NCBI GenBank assembly: GCA_028821815.1
Contig: JAPKEY010000006.1
Location: forward strand, 1-24,874
DNA: 24,874 nt
Source: Candidatus Poseidoniales archaeon
GTDB lineage: Archaea > Thermoplasmatota > Poseidoniia > Poseidoniales > Thalassarchaeaceae
Reading direction: 5' to 3'
The stretch's first letter is position 1; every line of letters starts with the position of its first letter. Below the pieces are notes generated by a model, which did no database searches, had not been told where the DNA came from, and was given only the letters and a program-made list of their open reading frames with translations. Of the stretch, positions 8,216-16,776 are shown one piece after another. Both the position numbers and the translations under genes were made by a program.

Positions 8216-10421
8216 ATTCTTCCTCATCTTTCTGAATTGAAGGGGTCATAATCCAATTCAATGCGGTACCAATCAGAATCAGTGTCCAACCCGTCCAAAC
8301 CAAATGGCTGCCCGTCAAATCATAGATGACAACCCGAATACGATCGACTGACTCACCCTGCTGCATGAATGATGTGAGGTACAGTTCATTCGCTTGACTC
8401 TGATCGAATATCATCACCAAGTCGCCATGAGGGCGGTGCCAGATATCCGTTTCAGGTCGTGCCGAAATTCCACCCTCATCAAAACGTAACATCCCTGGTG
8501 TCAGCGTTGTGATGATCTCGCCTTCAACTTCTTTTCGAACTTCCACCGTGACGATGATTTTTCCATCTCCCACATCCTCATCCCAGCCACCATCATCAGG
8601 ACTGGTTGCTGTTAACTCAGTGAATGTGTACCAATAATCTCCATGCTCGATGGGGGTGTCCTTTGCAAGCATGACGATGTGGCTCGGATCTCCACGCTGA
8701 ACCAGTGTTGTGGTGAACACATGTCCCACCAACAAGAGGAGGATTCCAAGGTGGGCAACATGAATGGCCATTCGACGCAATTGCAGTGGTTTACGACGCA
8801 GTTGAAATTCCCCATACCTCACCCATACCAATCGCGCCATTGGGGGGATTGAAAATAGAAACAACGGTAAAGCAAAACCTGCAATCATGCCTCTTGTGAT
8901 TCCGTCCGAAAATTCATGATCAGCATCACCTGGTAATGCATCACCCATCGTGTAAGCAAACAATATACTAATCAAAATCATACCACCCAGTAATCGTGGA
9001 ATTAGATGTGGTTTGACGACTTTTCGCCAACTGTAAACCATAAGGCCGAGAGCTACAAGACAGAGAAGTGGCAAACCAAATATTTCGTGCCACGCGAGAT
9101 TGGTGCCATCGACTTCAGCGAGTAACAATAGCCAAGTGAGTAACAGGAAGGGGGAACCAACTGCCAATGGGACCCATAGAACAAGTCGTTGCTGCCAACG
9201 TCCATCTTTCCAATTCAACCGAGGATCTTCTTGATTACCCATCAAAAACATGGGGGACAAGAACCCAAGCATTCCAATGATTGTAGGGGTCATTGTTAGT
9301 AGGAAAGCCCAGTAACTGAAGAGCATCAACATCACACCTGCTGCCATCCACACAATGCGCTCTTTAGAGGCATATTGATTCCACAACAAAAAGGCAAAAA
9401 CACCTGCCAGAATACCAACCTCAACCGTGTTCATCCATGACCCGATAAGAGCGCCTGCAATAATCGCCAAAGGGGCCCATTCTTGCTCTTCAGAATTTGC
9501 AAAATGTCGCGTACCCAACCACACCATACAGAATAGAGTGAGCAGATAGAGGTGTACCTCAAGCCCTGCACCATCTTGATAGCCCAACTCAAGAATGCGT
9601 TGTATGGGACCCATGGAAGGGTCAATTTCACCTTCGGCAACAAATGCATGCACACTGGCCCAAACGCCATTTGCACGTGTGACGAGTGTTGCATGAATGG
9701 CGAAGAACGCGGGTACAACCCCCATGCCGACAAACCAATGATCTTCATTGGCCATGCCCTTGGGTAATCTGAGATGAAGTAGAACAATCAGTGAAATCCA
9801 TGGCAATAGAGAACCGGTCTCTACCGGATCCCATGCCCAATATCCGCCCCAGTCCAATACGGTGTAAGCCCACAATCCTCCAAGACCGACTCCGAGTGTA
9901 CCGACCCATAAGGCAGGGCGTGCGAGGTGGAGGATTCTGTCTCGCGCGGGCGCGCCAGCGAAGAGCATGGCTGAGATGGCGTGTACACCTACACCCACAC
10001 ACAGTGTGTAAAAAGCAAAAATGACTGGAGGATGAATGACCATCAAATCGGTTTGCAATAAAGCGTTCAGGCCAGGACGAGAAAACGCATCGCTGGGAGT
10101 CGCACGGAATGGATTCAACATCAGTGCGATGAGGAGGAGTAATGATGAGAACCCAACCAATAAACGAAGTCGAAATTGGTGTTGAGAATCTGTTTCGGTC
10201 GGATGTTGTTCACCGTCGATTAGGATGAGTGCCCCCAGCATGGCAACCCAAAGCAGCAAGGGTCCTTCACGGCCTGCCCAAATAGCGCTGATTCTGTATA
10301 GAAGTGGTAAATCCGACCCTCCGTGAAGCCAAACGTATTCGATATTTGAAAAATCGAAAAGGAAGAAAAACAACAATCCAGTAAAGGGTAGCATCAATGC
10401 GGTGCCGAGGAGTTTTCTCAT
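8214..10421 (-). CDS. CcmF/CcsA-type cytochrome c haem lyase, membrane protein
   Basis: This is a 735-residue polytopic membrane protein. Its haem-binding WWD-type motif WGGYWAWDPVETGSLLPW lies near residue 190. Flanking conserved His residues (MVIHPPVIFAFY upstream, FAIHATLVTRANGVWASVHAF downstream) are the expected haem ligands. The C-terminal third has a membrane segment with conserved His (MAIHVAHLGILLLL), an external beta-rich domain (about 560-690), and a last membrane helix, as in bacterial CcmF. The family attaches haem to apocytochrome c outside the membrane. The ATG at 10421 is preceded by GGTGAACTG, a Shine-Dalgarno overlapping the stop of the geranylgeranyl reductase-family gene, so translation is probably coupled. 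It is somewhat longer than typical CcmF. No other ccm genes are in this window. Confidence 0.88.
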   Translation of the reverse strand: MRKLLGTALMLPFTGLLFFFLFDFSNIEYVWLHGGSDLPLLYRISAIWAGREGPLLLWVAMLGALILIDGEQHPTETDSQHQFRLRLLVGFSSLLLLIALMLNPFRATPSDAFSRPGLNALLQTDLMVIHPPVIFAFYTLCVGVGVHAISAMLFAGAPARDRILHLARPALWVGTLGVGLGGLWAYTVLDWGGYWAWDPVETGSLLPWISLIVLLHLRLPKGMANEDHWFVGMGVVPAFFAIHATLVTRANGVWASVHAFVAEGEIDPSMGPIQRILELGYQDGAGLEVHLYLLTLFCMVWLGTRHFANSEEQEWAPLAIIAGALIGSWMNTVEVGILAGVFAFLLWNQYASKERIVWMAAGVMLMLFSYWAFLLTMTPTIIGMLGFLSPMFLMGNQEDPRLNWKDGRWQQRLVLWVPLAVGSPFLLLTWLLLLAEVDGTNLAWHEIFGLPLLCLVALGLMVYSWRKVVKPHLIPRLLGGMILISILFAYTMGDALPGDADHEFSDGITRGMIAGFALPLFLFSIPPMARLVWVRYGEFQLRRKPLQLRRMAIHVAHLGILLLLVGHVFTTTLVQRGDPSHIVMLAKDTPIEHGDYWYTFTELTATSPDDGGWDEDVGDGKIIVTVEVRKEVEGEIITTLTPGMLRFDEGGISARPETDIWHRPHGDLVMIFDQSQANELYLTSFMQQGESVDRIRVVIYDLTGSHLVWTGWTLILIGTALNWIMTPSIQKDEEE

Positions 10422-10425
10422 CAGT

Positions 10426-11652
10426 TCACCATCCGTAGTACTTCGCGCGGCTGTAGCCAAATGCGAGCATTGCCGGAACGATTCGACGGAAATAGAGACT
10501 AGGTTTTCGAATCAGTAGACGTAGACCAACCATTGCTTTTCCATGTGGCCCCATGGCTGACATTTCCTGAGGAAAACAGCGACCCATCAATGACATCTCA
10601 TCATCACTGAGGTCGTAAAGTGCCGTCTTACCTTTGAGAATCTTGCCATAAGGTGGGAATTCATGTTTCCATGCCGCCTGATAAGCAGCGAGATGCAAAC
10701 CGGAAAGATCTCCTGATTTGATCGCCGATTTTGCGGTTTGGGCGGCGAATACTGCTGATTTTAGAGCAAGGTGGGAGCCACCTTCAAACAGAGGTGAGGT
10801 GAATCCAGCAGCATCACCGATGAGCATCAAACCATCTGCATAAGTTCGTTCATGTGGGCCTGAAATTGGGATCGTGCCACCAAATCCACGAACAGACACT
10901 GAGCCGTCCCGCCAAGGCGGATTTGTAATTTCAAGATCCGAGAAATGCGTGATATCGATAAACGCGTCCAAGTCTTTTACAAGGCCTTTCTTATCCTCAC
11001 TAACAAGGCCGACATTGGCACGGCCATCACATTTTGGAATCATCCAAAGATAGCCTTTCTTAGCATATTTCGGCCAGATGTAAAAGTCGAGATACCCATC
11101 CGTGGGAACATCATGCATTTCGTATTGAATCCCTGCAATGACTTTCGGGCGTTCGTTGAGTTTGGTTAATTTTGAGCATATACCCGCAACGCCAGAAGCA
11201 TCAATAATGATTTTTGTAGTAATTGGAAATGCATCACCCTTGCCTTCACATTGCCATCCAATGAATACACCTTCTGATTCAATACGAGTCATTCCAGACA
11301 ATTTATGACCCAAATTGAGGGTCGCCCCCTCGGAAACTGCTTCATCGGCAATCCACTGTTCAAACAGGTGCTTTTCAAGGACATACCCAGGCTCTGAAAG
11401 ACGCTTCTCAGTTCCATCTGGGAAGATGACTCGAATACCATCAACACGCTTGCTGATTACTGATTCTGGAAGATCTAGTTCTAGATTGGCGACAGCGATG
11501 TCGGACAAGCATTCTCCACAATGAACAGGGGTGCCGATTTCAGCGTGATCTTCGATGAGGATTACCGACAATCCTGCTCGAGCAGCATGCAATGCTGCAG
11601 CACCTCCACCGGGTCCAGCCCCTACGACCAGGACATCACACTCGGTTGCCAT
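10426..11652 (-). CDS. Geranylgeranyl reductase family flavoprotein
   Basis: This is a 408-residue FAD protein with an N-terminal dinucleotide fold (VLVVGAGPGGGAAALHAARAG, residues 7-27). The PVHCGECLS signature (42-50) is typical of archaeal geranylgeranyl reductases, and the second FAD motif is DGLMLIGDAAGFTSPLFEGG (about 285-304). Family members saturate isoprenoid chains, including archaeal lipids, the menaquinone side chain and chlorophyll phytyl. The divergent UbiD and UbiA genes make quinone side-chain reduction a plausible role; archaeol lipid reduction is the other main option. It has no clear Shine-Dalgarno and may be read from a short or leaderless mRNA. It is the first gene of a run leading into ccmF (its stop is 4 bases before the ccmF ATG). 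Confidence 0.88.
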   Translation of the reverse strand: MATECDVLVVGAGPGGGAAALHAARAGLSVILIEDHAEIGTPVHCGECLSDIAVANLELDLPESVISKRVDGIRVIFPDGTEKRLSEPGYVLEKHLFEQWIADEAVSEGATLNLGHKLSGMTRIESEGVFIGWQCEGKGDAFPITTKIIIDASGVAGICSKLTKLNERPKVIAGIQYEMHDVPTDGYLDFYIWPKYAKKGYLWMIPKCDGRANVGLVSEDKKGLVKDLDAFIDITHFSDLEITNPPWRDGSVSVRGFGGTIPISGPHERTYADGLMLIGDAAGFTSPLFEGGSHLALKSAVFAAQTAKSAIKSGDLSGLHLAAYQAAWKHEFPPYGKILKGKTALYDLSDDEMSLMGRCFPQEMSAMGPHGKAMVGLRLLIRKPSLYFRRIVPAMLAFGYSRAKYYGW

Positions 11653-11689
11653 TAGAGGGGGATACAGTCGATACAGGCCTTGAATGCCT

Positions 11690-11706
11690 CGGTGCCGTAG
11701 GCACCG
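11690..11706. promoter_or_regulatory. GC hairpin with GTA triloop in divergent promoter gap
   Basis: CGGTGCC-GTA-GGCACCG is a perfect 7-bp inverted repeat. It lies in the 98-base gap between the geranylgeranyl reductase-family gene (start 11652, minus) and the UbiD gene (start 11751, plus), so it is symmetrically placed in a divergent promoter. It could be an operator or lie in a 5' leader. It is followed by an alternating GC stretch (GGCGCGCGCCCGC). Confidence 0.45.
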
Positions 11707-11750
11707 GCGCGCGCCCGCTGGATTTGATAGGGGGAACGTTTCCGGAGACC

Positions 11751-13592
11751 ATGGGATGGCGCCGACTCGGACGTTACCTCCGCTCGTTGGAGGACAAGGC
11801 GGACCTCATCCGAATCACACATCCTGTAGATTGTAATCTTGAAGCCGGATGTATCGCTGACAAACTCGTCAAGAATGGTGGACCTGCTGTCATTTTTGAA
11901 CAACCGATACTTGCTGATGGAACTATCTCAAAATTCCCACTAGCGATGAATTTGTACGGAACAAGACGACGGACTAATCAGGCATTACGTGTCGAAGACC
12001 CAAGCGAAATTGGGAGGAGGTTGACCGATCTGATGAAACCCGATATCGGAACCTTTGCGAAGCGGCCTTGGAAAGCTTGGCCCCTCGTCAAGAAGGCGCT
12101 CTCGCTTCCTCCAAAGAAGGTTCGAAAGGGTGCATGCCAACAGATTAGAATGCCTAAACCAGATGTTACCAAACTACCGATTCCTACAACCTGGCCAATG
12201 GATGGAGGGCCGTTCATTACATTGCCATTGGTGGTCACCAAAGACCCGGCTACAAATGAGCATAATCTGGGTATGTATCGGGCCCAAGTATTCGGCCCAA
12301 CTGAAGTAGGGCTGCACTGGCAGATGCACAAGCATGGAGCCGATCATGCAGCATCTAGTGAAGGGAAAATGCCGGTTGCAATTTGTTTGGGAGGACCTCC
12401 TGAAGTGATGTTCAGTGCAATTGCTCCGCTACCTGATAATCTTGAAGAATATATGTTCGCTGGATTGCTGGGCCAAAAGCGTCTACAAATCACCAAGTGT
12501 CTGACTCAAGATTTGTGGGTACCTGCAGAAGCTGATATTGTTATTGAAGGGTACACCATCCCAGGGGAAACTCGAACAGAGGGGCCTTTTGGTGACCACT
12601 TTGGACACTATTCACTCGAGGGAGAATTCCCCGTACTCCATGTGACAGCGATAACCCACCGCAAAGATGCGGTAGTGCCCATGACCATTGTAGGTAAACC
12701 ACCAATGGAGGATGGGTATCTGGGTGAAGCAATTGGAGATGCATTTCTTCCAGTGCTTCAATTTCAACATAGAGATGTACGCAATTTGTTCCTACCATTG
12801 GAAACAGGCTTTCACAATCTAGCAATAGTTTCTTCTAAGCAACGATATCCAGCTCAGGCACGCAAAACAGCACTAGGGCTATGGGGTGCTGGACAGATGA
12901 TGTTCCTCAAAACCATCGTTGCCACAGGACCTGAACATGATGTCAAGAATCTTGATGCGTTGCTTGACGTGTTAGATCAAAATGTTTCAATTCCTGATGA
13001 CCTAATCGTGCTAGATGGAATGGTTGCTGACCAATTGGCACATGCTGCCCCTTACGAAGGCGTTCACTCCAAACTCCTAATCGATGCATCTACACCACGA
13101 GAACAAGCCGCTCCTAACATTTCCCTTGATGGGATAAATGGTATATCTCAGCATCGTTGGATTCGACCATCAATGTTGGTCATCACAACACGAATCGAAG
13201 GTGGACCTTTAGAATCAGAAAATACTGATGGTGTCGATGAAGATGGAGCAAACAAACAAAGAGAGCAAATATCCCAATTGATGAATTCAATTTGGCAATT
13301 GAAAAATTCAGATAATCTTCGTTGGTTATTCATCACAGACGATAGTGTTGATTTGACCTCAGATGACGCCATGCGCGTCTTGTTATGGCAACTTTTCTGT
13401 CGATTTGAAGTAAGTCGAGATTTACATTATTCGGTGGAGAAAAACAGGATTTGTTGGGATGCAACCGCCCCAATTCCTTCAGTAAACGGAAAGGGACCTG
13501 TGCGCAGGTGGCCTGCTGTTTGCATTCATGATCCAGATATACAGAAAAAAGTCGATGAATGGTATGAACTGGAGGTGAGAAATTGGGTCTGA
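11751..13592 (+). CDS. UbiD-family decarboxylase, menaquinone-type
   Basis: This is a 613-residue protein of the UbiD (prenylated-FMN) decarboxylase family. It matches the longer menaquinone (SCO4490/MqnL-like) branch rather than the shorter ubiquinone UbiD. Recognised stretches are RITHPVDCNLEAGCIADKL near the start, EGPFGDHFGHYSLEGEFPVLHVTAITHRKDA, TIVGKPPMEDGYLG, and ALGLWGAGQMMFLKTIV. The likely reaction is removal of the ring carboxylate in the futalosine route to menaquinone. ATG 11751 is chosen; the frame is open further upstream but that part lies antisense to the neighbouring gene. GGAG lies just before the ATG. The next gene, a UbiA prenyltransferase, overlaps its 3' end by 10 bases. 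UbiX, needed to make the cofactor, is not in the window. Substrate is inferred from branch and context. Confidence 0.83.
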   Translation: MGWRRLGRYLRSLEDKADLIRITHPVDCNLEAGCIADKLVKNGGPAVIFEQPILADGTISKFPLAMNLYGTRRRTNQALRVEDPSEIGRRLTDLMKPDIGTFAKRPWKAWPLVKKALSLPPKKVRKGACQQIRMPKPDVTKLPIPTTWPMDGGPFITLPLVVTKDPATNEHNLGMYRAQVFGPTEVGLHWQMHKHGADHAASSEGKMPVAICLGGPPEVMFSAIAPLPDNLEEYMFAGLLGQKRLQITKCLTQDLWVPAEADIVIEGYTIPGETRTEGPFGDHFGHYSLEGEFPVLHVTAITHRKDAVVPMTIVGKPPMEDGYLGEAIGDAFLPVLQFQHRDVRNLFLPLETGFHNLAIVSSKQRYPAQARKTALGLWGAGQMMFLKTIVATGPEHDVKNLDALLDVLDQNVSIPDDLIVLDGMVADQLAHAAPYEGVHSKLLIDASTPREQAAPNISLDGINGISQHRWIRPSMLVITTRIEGGPLESENTDGVDEDGANKQREQISQLMNSIWQLKNSDNLRWLFITDDSVDLTSDDAMRVLLWQLFCRFEVSRDLHYSVEKNRICWDATAPIPSVNGKGPVRRWPAVCIHDPDIQKKVDEWYELEVRNWV

Positions 13593-14434
13593 AAAGTATT
13601 CTCGGATTTGTGAAAATAGAGCACACCCTATTTTCCCTTCCGTTTGTCTTCATCGGGGCATGGGTTGCTGGTGAACCAACCGTCATACAACTCACATGGA
13701 TTTTGATTGCAGCCATCGGTGCCAGGGGTTTGGCAATGGCCCTAAATCGTATCATCGATCGTGATATCGACGCAAAGAATCCACGCACATCTAGTCGGCA
13801 TCTGGCCAATGGGGATATGTCTCTGAAAACAGCATGGTCACTGTGTGCAATTTTCTTGGGGATGTTACTCATTGGTGCATGGCAACTGAACACTGTCGCT
13901 CTCGCCATGAGTTGGCTCCCTGTGCTTGCTTTCGTGATTTACCCCTACACAAAACGTGTCACCTGGGCTTGTCATCTGTGGCTTGGTTTGTGTTTGGGTC
14001 TTGCGCCTGCTGGAGCTTGGCTCGGAATAGTCGGAGATGATTTGGGCTGGGCTGCTATTACTGAATTACACTGGTATCCTACTATTTTCTGGATATGCCT
14101 TGGCGTGATGTTTTGGATTGCGGCATTTGATCTCAATTATGCTTTGATGGATATCGAAAATGATCAGAAAAACGGAATCCAATCCTTCCCCGCTCGATTC
14201 GGTGAGCACCATACCTTACGAACCAGTGTTCAATTCACCCTCCTGTGGTTTGCATGTTTTGCGATTGCAAATCCGATTGATGGCATCACATTTCTGGGTG
14301 CAGCCCTCTCCATGTGTATCATCAATATTGGGGTGATTATTGGACAACAACGGTTGGCTGATTTTCAAAATATCTTCTTTTACACCAGCGTTGTCACAGG
14401 CTGGGTTTTGCTCGGAGGGCTGATGGCTGCATGA
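13583..14434 (+). CDS. UbiA-family prenyltransferase (probable menaquinone prenylation)
   Basis: This is a 283-residue membrane protein with about eight hydrophobic helices. Both Asp-rich motifs of UbiA enzymes are present: NRIIDRDID (Asn55, Asp59, Asp63) and DLNYALMDIENDQKNG in the second half. These bind the magnesium-diphosphate of a prenyl donor. The start is TTG at 13583, supported by an unusually complete Shine-Dalgarno, GGAGGTGA (13571-13578), four bases upstream and inside the end of the UbiD gene. The overlap with UbiD implies tight co-expression and a shared pathway, most simply MqnP-like attachment of the polyprenyl tail. Other UbiA roles, such as DGGGP synthase for lipids or haem O synthase, are possible but fit the neighbour less well. 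The uvrB ATG overlaps its stop (ATGA). Confidence 0.87.
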   Translation: MGLKSILGFVKIEHTLFSLPFVFIGAWVAGEPTVIQLTWILIAAIGARGLAMALNRIIDRDIDAKNPRTSSRHLANGDMSLKTAWSLCAIFLGMLLIGAWQLNTVALAMSWLPVLAFVIYPYTKRVTWACHLWLGLCLGLAPAGAWLGIVGDDLGWAAITELHWYPTIFWICLGVMFWIAAFDLNYALMDIENDQKNGIQSFPARFGEHHTLRTSVQFTLLWFACFAIANPIDGITFLGAALSMCIINIGVIIGQQRLADFQNIFFYTSVVTGWVLLGGLMAA

Positions 14435-16737
14435 GTAATGATGTGGACCCATTTGACCTCTCAAAGGCACTTGAAGGCGCGGCAAAAACTCATCTTGACC
14501 CCTTGATTTCGAAGTTTCAACTTCATTCGGAATATGGATTGGCAGGTGACCAAGAAAAAGCAATTGATATTTCCCTTTCTCAATTGAGAAATTCACAATC
14601 TAGGTGTGTTATGCTAGGCGTCACTGGGTCAGGTAAAACATTCGCTATGGCCAATATCATTCAAGCACTGAATATTCCCACATTAATTCTGTCCCATAAC
14701 AAAACTCTGTCACGTCAACTTTGGCAAGAAATGTCTGGATTATTTCCTGAAAATGCAGTCGAATATTTTGTGTCCCATTATGACTACTATCAACCCGAAG
14801 CTTATCTCCCAAAGCGAGATTTATACATCGAGAAGGAGCTTTCATTGAACGAACGGATCGAGCAAGAGAGATTCTCTACTGTGGCGTCGTTGGTCTCGAG
14901 ACCAGATGTACTCGTAGTGGCAACAGTTTCAGCAATTTATGGCCTCAACCCACCCGAGACATTTTTGCAACAGCATGCACGACTTCACGTTGGTCAACAA
15001 GTGGAACCACAAGAGGTGGTCAAGGAATTGGTTGCGCTGCAGTATCGACGTGTGACTGGAGAAATTACACGAGGGGAATTACGCTTGAGGGGGGAAGTAA
15101 TCGATCTATGGATGCCCAGTCGTGATGACCCTATACGCATTCGATTTGATCTGGATGGAATTACAAGAATTCAGGTATGTGAAGCGGTTTCGTGGGAAGC
15201 AATCGATGAAGTTGAGGAGGTTTGGATTCATCCAAAGGCATTCTTCATGACTGAACCTGAACGATTTGAAAAAGCCTTAGAGGACATTGAATTTGAACTA
15301 CAACAACGATTAGATTTCTTTGAGAAAGCAGGCATGGATTTAGAAGCACACCGATTAGAGTCAAAAACGCGTTACGATCTAGACATGTTGCGCGAAATTG
15401 GTCACTGTCGTAGCGTAGAAAATTATTCGATGCACTTTGATGGGCGTGATTTTGGTGAACGGCCGTACTGCCTGCTTGATTTCTTTGGCGCGTGTGCGAA
15501 TACATTTCATGGTTCGAATAAAAAATTCTTGGTTATCATGGATGAAAGTCATGCCACACTACCACAATTGGGGGGCATGTATCATGGTGATCGATCAAGA
15601 AAGGAAAATTTAATTGAACATGGGTTTAGGTTGCCCTCTGCTGCAGAAAATAGACCATTAATGGCCCATGAGTTTCAGTCATTGGTTCCGCAGATACTCT
15701 ATGTGAGTGCGACTCCTGGTGAACGTGAATTACGTCAACTTTGTGAATCAACTGGACAACCTGTTCCGGAAGTAGACCCTAAAGCAAAGCGAAAACCATT
15801 GCTGAAGGATACCTTGGGTGAAATCCAAGGTATTTCCAGAATGGAAATCCGACCCACAGGATTGCTCGATCCTGCTATCGAAGTTCGGCCAACTGAAGGA
15901 CAAATACAGGATTTACTAGATGAAATTACAGCATGTGCACAGAAGGATGAACGTGTTTTGGTCACAGTGATGACAATAAAATTTGCAGAAGAAGTTGCTG
16001 ATTATCTACAACGGATGGGCGTAAAAGCACATTATCTGCACTCTGAGATTGACACATTAGAACGGAGTGAAATCATCAAAGCATTGCGTATTGGCCACAT
16101 AGATGTCATCGTGGGAATCAATCTCCTACGCGAAGGTCTAGATATCCCTGAAGTCAGTTTAGTTGCAATCTTTGATGCCGATAAAGAAGGATTTCTACGA
16201 AATGAACGGAGCCTGTTGCAAACGATTGGGCGGGCTTCAAGAAATCAGAATGGACGAGTTATCCTTTATGCCAATACAATGGGGCGTGCAATGGAATCTG
16301 CCATTTCCCAAACAATCGAGCGAAGGCAAAAACAAATTGAACATAATGCTGCGAATGGTATCACCCCAAAAACCATTGAGAAACCCTTGCCAGTAATGGG
16401 AATTGAGGCTGAACAGCTTCTGGCTGGAACCGCGGGTAAAGGTGTGACTGGTGGAAAGAGATTTGTCGGTGGTTTTTCAGGTCAAACCAGTAAAGAAAAG
16501 GATGGGGATTTGATCACAAAATTCAACCTCGGTGCAGGTTCATGGGGAGATGATATCGTCTCTAACTTATCCCAACCTGCTGATGATGATGTACCTGAAA
16601 TCACTACAGATTCAAAAACACAATTAATTGAGAGATTACGGCGAGAAATGAATCAATCTGCTACACGACTTGACTTTGAAAAAGCAGCCAAGTTGAGAGA
16701 TAGAATATTTCAATTGGAAAACTTAAATATCAATTGA
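14431..16737 (+). CDS. uvrB: UvrABC excinuclease subunit B
   Basis: This is a 768-residue protein, longer than typical UvrB (about 670). It has Walker A GVTGSGKT (63-70), the damage-probing beta-hairpin YDYYQPEAYLPKRD (about 113-126), FLVIMDESHATLPQLGGMYHGDRSRK, the helicase motifs LVTVMTIKFAEEVADYL, INLLREGLDIPEVSLVAIFDADKEGFLR and QTIGRASRNQNGRVILYA, and a C-terminal UVR domain (LIERLRREMNQSATRLDFEKAAKLRDRI) that binds UvrC. It acts in nucleotide excision repair after UvrA loads it. The extra length is partly a Gly/Ser-rich linker at about 650-725, before the UVR domain. Its ATG overlaps the UbiA stop. UvrB is common in bacteria and scattered in archaea, so its ancestry is probably lateral. 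uvrA and uvrC are not in the window. Confidence 0.97.
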   Translation: MSNDVDPFDLSKALEGAAKTHLDPLISKFQLHSEYGLAGDQEKAIDISLSQLRNSQSRCVMLGVTGSGKTFAMANIIQALNIPTLILSHNKTLSRQLWQEMSGLFPENAVEYFVSHYDYYQPEAYLPKRDLYIEKELSLNERIEQERFSTVASLVSRPDVLVVATVSAIYGLNPPETFLQQHARLHVGQQVEPQEVVKELVALQYRRVTGEITRGELRLRGEVIDLWMPSRDDPIRIRFDLDGITRIQVCEAVSWEAIDEVEEVWIHPKAFFMTEPERFEKALEDIEFELQQRLDFFEKAGMDLEAHRLESKTRYDLDMLREIGHCRSVENYSMHFDGRDFGERPYCLLDFFGACANTFHGSNKKFLVIMDESHATLPQLGGMYHGDRSRKENLIEHGFRLPSAAENRPLMAHEFQSLVPQILYVSATPGERELRQLCESTGQPVPEVDPKAKRKPLLKDTLGEIQGISRMEIRPTGLLDPAIEVRPTEGQIQDLLDEITACAQKDERVLVTVMTIKFAEEVADYLQRMGVKAHYLHSEIDTLERSEIIKALRIGHIDVIVGINLLREGLDIPEVSLVAIFDADKEGFLRNERSLLQTIGRASRNQNGRVILYANTMGRAMESAISQTIERRQKQIEHNAANGITPKTIEKPLPVMGIEAEQLLAGTAGKGVTGGKRFVGGFSGQTSKEKDGDLITKFNLGAGSWGDDIVSNLSQPADDDVPEITTDSKTQLIERLRREMNQSATRLDFEKAAKLRDRIFQLENLNIN
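16723..16730 (+). promoter_or_regulatory. TATA-like box upstream of deoxyhypusine synthase
   Basis: TTAAATAT resembles an archaeal TATA box and lies at the very end of uvrB. Transcription would begin about 26 bases further on, near 16752-16756, just before the GTG at 16760. This supports the upstream start of the next gene, but weakly. Confidence 0.3.
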
Positions 16738-16743
16738 TAATTT

Positions 16744-16776
16744 CGACCCGCCATTTCAAGTGAGAGTGGTGGGTCG
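16744..16776. terminator. Stem-loop between uvrB and deoxyhypusine synthase
   Basis: CGACCCGCCA (16744-16753) pairs with TGGTGGGTCG (16767-16776), giving a 10-bp stem in RNA with one G-U wobble and a 13-base loop. It begins 6 bases after the uvrB stop, so it may terminate or protect the uvrB mRNA. The GTG start considered for deoxyhypusine synthase (16760) lies in the loop, so the structure could also affect that gene's translation. Confidence 0.45.
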
